Shown piece after piece: positions 7,232-8,716 of a stretch of DNA of 8,716 bases; positions within the stretch are counted from its first letter, which is position 1, and each line of letters starts with the position of its first letter. A model generated the notes under the pieces. The model was not told the origin of the DNA. It saw nothing but the letters and a program-made list of their open reading frames with translations, and did no database searches. The DNA comes from Hyphomicrobiales bacterium. Its GTDB lineage: Bacteria > Pseudomonadota > Alphaproteobacteria > Rhizobiales > Afifellaceae. Location of the stretch: contig JACCSN010000588.1 in NCBI GenBank assembly GCA_013812985.1, positions 1 through 8,716 on the forward strand, in the 5' to 3' direction. A program made the translations under genes and the position numbers.

Positions 7232-8140
7232 ATGCCTTTGAACTTTCGGCAGATGGAAGCGTTTCGGGCGATCATGTCCCATGGCTCCGCGACGCAGGCG
7301 GCCGAGGCCCTGCACATCTCTCAGCCGGCTGTAAGCCGGCTGATCGCGGATTTCGAGGCGGCCCTTGGCGTTCTCCTGTTCGAGCGTGAGCACGGCCGGC
7401 TCAAACCCACCGCGGAAGCACATCTCCTGTTTCAGGAATCCAGCATGGCCTTCTCCGGCCTGGCGCGGCTGCGGGAGGCGGCGGCGTCTTTGCGCGAGCT
7501 TCAGCGAGGCCGGTTGCGGATCGTCTCGGAAACCGTCTACGCGGAAGGGTTCATCCCGCGCTTGGCGGCTGCCTATCATGTGGAGCATCCCGACGTTCAC
7601 ATGGAACTGGATACCGGGCCGTCGGCGCGCATCGCCGACTGGATAGCCGAAACCTGGTATGATCTGGGACTTGTCGTCCTTCCGGTTTCCCAGGCCGACG
7701 TATCGGTCCGCTTTCTCCGTCGGCAATATGCGCTCTGCGCCGTTCCGCCGGGCCATCGGCTTGCGGGGCAATCCGTGGTCAGCCTGGAGGAACTTGCCGG
7801 CGAACGCTTCGTTGCGCCGGTCGCGAACACGCCTTATCGGATTCTCTTCGATCGCGCCCTCAAGAGCGCAGGCGTCGCACCGGACATTCGCTTCGAGGTC
7901 CGCACGCAGCACGGAATCTGCGCTTTCGTCGCCGCGGGGGCCGGCGTTGCCTTGGTCGAACCCTGCGTCGCCGAGGATGGCGGCGATCGACGCGCGGTGT
8001 TCCTGCCCTGCGAGCCCCCGATTTATTGGGACATCGCTCTCATCGTTCCCAAGGCCAGATCGCCGTCGCTGATCTGCAAAAATTTCATCGACTATCTGAT
8101 TGAACACGCCGAGGACTACTTCGCTTTCAGAAATCTATAA
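7232..8140 (+). CDS. LysR-type transcriptional regulator, OccR/NocR-like
   Basis: A 302-residue DNA-binding regulator, the probable controller of the divergent importer operon in response to its solute or a metabolite of it. The winged helix-turn-helix is at about 4-62: FRQMEAFRAIMSHGSATQAA leads into the recognition helix region SQPAVSRLI (30-38), then LLFEREHGRLKPTAEA. This wording is close to opine regulators such as OccR and NocR. The rest (about 93-300) is the periplasmic-binding-like effector domain. Length is normal. The ATG at 7232 has GAAGGG touching it, which is too close for normal use. A TTG at 7238-7240 has that same GAAGGG six bases upstream and would give the N-terminus MNFRQMEAFR, matching the family start MN(L/F)RQ, so it may be the true start. 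Confidence 0.93.
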   Translation: MPLNFRQMEAFRAIMSHGSATQAAEALHISQPAVSRLIADFEAALGVLLFEREHGRLKPTAEAHLLFQESSMAFSGLARLREAAASLRELQRGRLRIVSETVYAEGFIPRLAAAYHVEHPDVHMELDTGPSARIADWIAETWYDLGLVVLPVSQADVSVRFLRRQYALCAVPPGHRLAGQSVVSLEELAGERFVAPVANTPYRILFDRALKSAGVAPDIRFEVRTQHGICAFVAAGAGVALVEPCVAEDGGDRRAVFLPCEPPIYWDIALIVPKARSPSLICKNFIDYLIEHAEDYFAFRNL

Positions 8141-8159
8141 TATTCCGCCCTGTGCAGTT

Positions 8160-8199
8160 CACCAATCTCAGAGTCTGACTCGAAACGATTGCATTGATT
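8160..8199. other. Possible IS5-type element end
   Basis: Between the LysR gene and the transposase stop is a short dyad, GAGTC-T-GACTC (8171-8181), about 20 bp beyond the transposase stop codon, where an IS terminal repeat would be expected. The opposite end of the element was not found, so this is only a candidate. Confidence 0.25.
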
Positions 8200-8304
8200 T
8201 CAAGCTCTTGCGAGTCGCCTGGTGAGCAGTCGGATGTGGGCGATGAAGATCCAGGCGACGGCGCTTTCGATGGTCGCTGCGACGTCCTTGGCGAGCCTGC
8301 GGCA
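8200..8304 (-). pseudogene. IS5-family transposase C-terminal remnant
   Basis: The minus-strand frame ends in CRRLAKDVAATIES, AVAWIFIA, and HIRLLTRRLARA before a TGA at 8200-8202. This is the typical C-terminus of IS5-family (IS427-like) DDE transposases, where RNRRLAKD-type and IASI(R/Q)LLTRRLA-type endings are standard. The part upstream of about 8304 does not continue the expected WLGRNRR-type sequence in this frame, so only about 34 residues survive. The catalytic DDE residues are absent, so the element is inactive. It lies tail-to-tail with the LysR gene, 60 bp beyond its stop. Confidence 0.75.
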
Positions 8305-8513
8305 ACCAGAGCCTCGGAGTGGAGTTGGCAAGCTGCAGCGTGCGGATCTGGGAAGAGCTCTCTCTTCTGCGCGAGCGTGAACGCTGGTGTGAAACGGCGA
8401 TCCTGCGGCTGAATGAGAGCACTCCGCCAACGATCAGCGCACGCCTGTACCTGAGTGGATGCCTTCGGCTTTTTGGGATCAGGGATTGTTCCCGCTTATA
8501 AAAGCAGCTGCCG
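8305..8513. other. Unassigned intergenic debris between IS and recombinase remnants
   Basis: About 209 bp without a recognisable gene. Short open frames exist on both strands, but none shows a known motif or a ribosome site. It contains GGGATCAGGGATTGTTCCC (8475-8493), a loosely symmetric GGGA...TCCC stretch, and a weak GCC-TTC-GGC hairpin followed by five T's (about 8462-8476), which is too short to call a terminator. It may be rearranged IS sequence. Confidence 0.4.
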
Positions 8514-8716
8514 CTATACTCTGGCCCGGGCGAGCACGTTCTGCACTGCCGAGATGTGCCATCGTCCGCCTCGTGCTGAGCTGATTCCGCGGTTGTTCAG
8601 CGCCTGAGTTATGGCGGCGAGAGTAGTGGCGCCGGACTCCTGGATGGCCTTGATGATCGGCAGGATGTTTGCCGCGAACCGATCGGCTTCGCTGATCTGC
8701 ACTTCCCGTCCTTGCG
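8514..8716 (-). CDS. Serine-recombinase/resolvase-like protein, C-terminal part (runs off window)
   Basis: The visible C-terminal about 66 residues read EADRFAANILPIIKAIQESG, then ATTLAAITQALNNRGISSAR and GGRWHISAVQNVLARARV before TAG at 8514-8516. The 'LP-I-x-x-I-x-x-x-G...IAxALNxRGIxTARGGxWxxxxVxxxL' pattern is the DNA-binding/recombinase C-terminal region that follows the catalytic domain in serine resolvases of rhizobia and relatives. The frame remains open to the window edge (GRE before V), so the GTG at 8700-8702 is probably an internal valine, and the catalytic serine domain would lie beyond 8716. Whether the gene is whole cannot be judged here. It sits next to an IS5 remnant, consistent with a mobile-element border. 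Confidence 0.7.
   Translation of the reverse strand, partial: QGREVQISEADRFAANILPIIKAIQESGATTLAAITQALNNRGISSARGGRWHISAVQNVLARARV

Noticed and set aside
7224..7241. Tiny leader frame ATG...TGA (MKGCL) overlapping the regulator start
   Set aside because: It is five codons long with no ribosome site of its own; it most likely occurs by chance.
7118..8107. A 329-codon minus-strand open frame opposite the LysR gene
   Set aside because: Its translation has no recognisable motif and mirrors the codon periodicity of the LysR gene, which is clearly real.
8462..8476. GCC-TTC-GGC hairpin followed by T's as a terminator
   Set aside because: The stem is only 3 bp, too weak for an intrinsic terminator, and it follows no clear gene.

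Overview
The window looks like a piece of a high-GC alphaproteobacterial genome, most likely Rhizobiales. This rests on the GC-rich codon usage and on protein styles common there: a peptide-type ABC transporter with its two ATPases fused, an OccR/NocR-like LysR regulator, and an IS5-type and a serine-recombinase remnant. It is a judgement from sequence style, not from a database search.

The core (about 490-8140) is one transport locus. A LysR-type regulator (7232-8140, +) is transcribed away from a five-gene minus-strand operon. In transcription order the operon encodes a Tat-type extracytoplasmic solute-binding protein (7046-5397), two DppB- and DppC-type permeases (5273-4326 and 4312-3419), one polypeptide carrying both ATPase domains (3422-1536), and a 349-residue protein of unrecognised family that reads like a glycosidase-type beta-propeller (1539-490). 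The last three genes are packed at 13-nt spacing or with 1-4 nt overlaps. A 123-nt gap with a stem-loop separates the binding-protein gene from the permeases. Together they look like a complete importer for a peptide-like, opine-like or glycosylated small molecule, with a possible processing enzyme or binding partner encoded last. The divergent promoter region contains a perfect 7-bp dyad with LysR-operator geometry next to the regulator start.

Both flanks are scrambled. On the left (1-~410), two pieces of a type I restriction HsdR subunit lie in opposite orientations, and the last operon gene ends close to or inside that debris. On the right (8160-8716) are the C-terminal end of an IS5-family transposase and the C-terminal end of a serine-recombinase-like protein that runs off the window. 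The transporter operon therefore sits between decayed mobile or defence DNA, as expected for an accessory or island region.

No tRNA, rRNA, CRISPR array or convincing intrinsic terminator was seen. No clearly new molecular system is proven here. The best candidates for something undescribed are the propeller-like protein coupled to the fused ATPase gene, and the substrate of this transporter.
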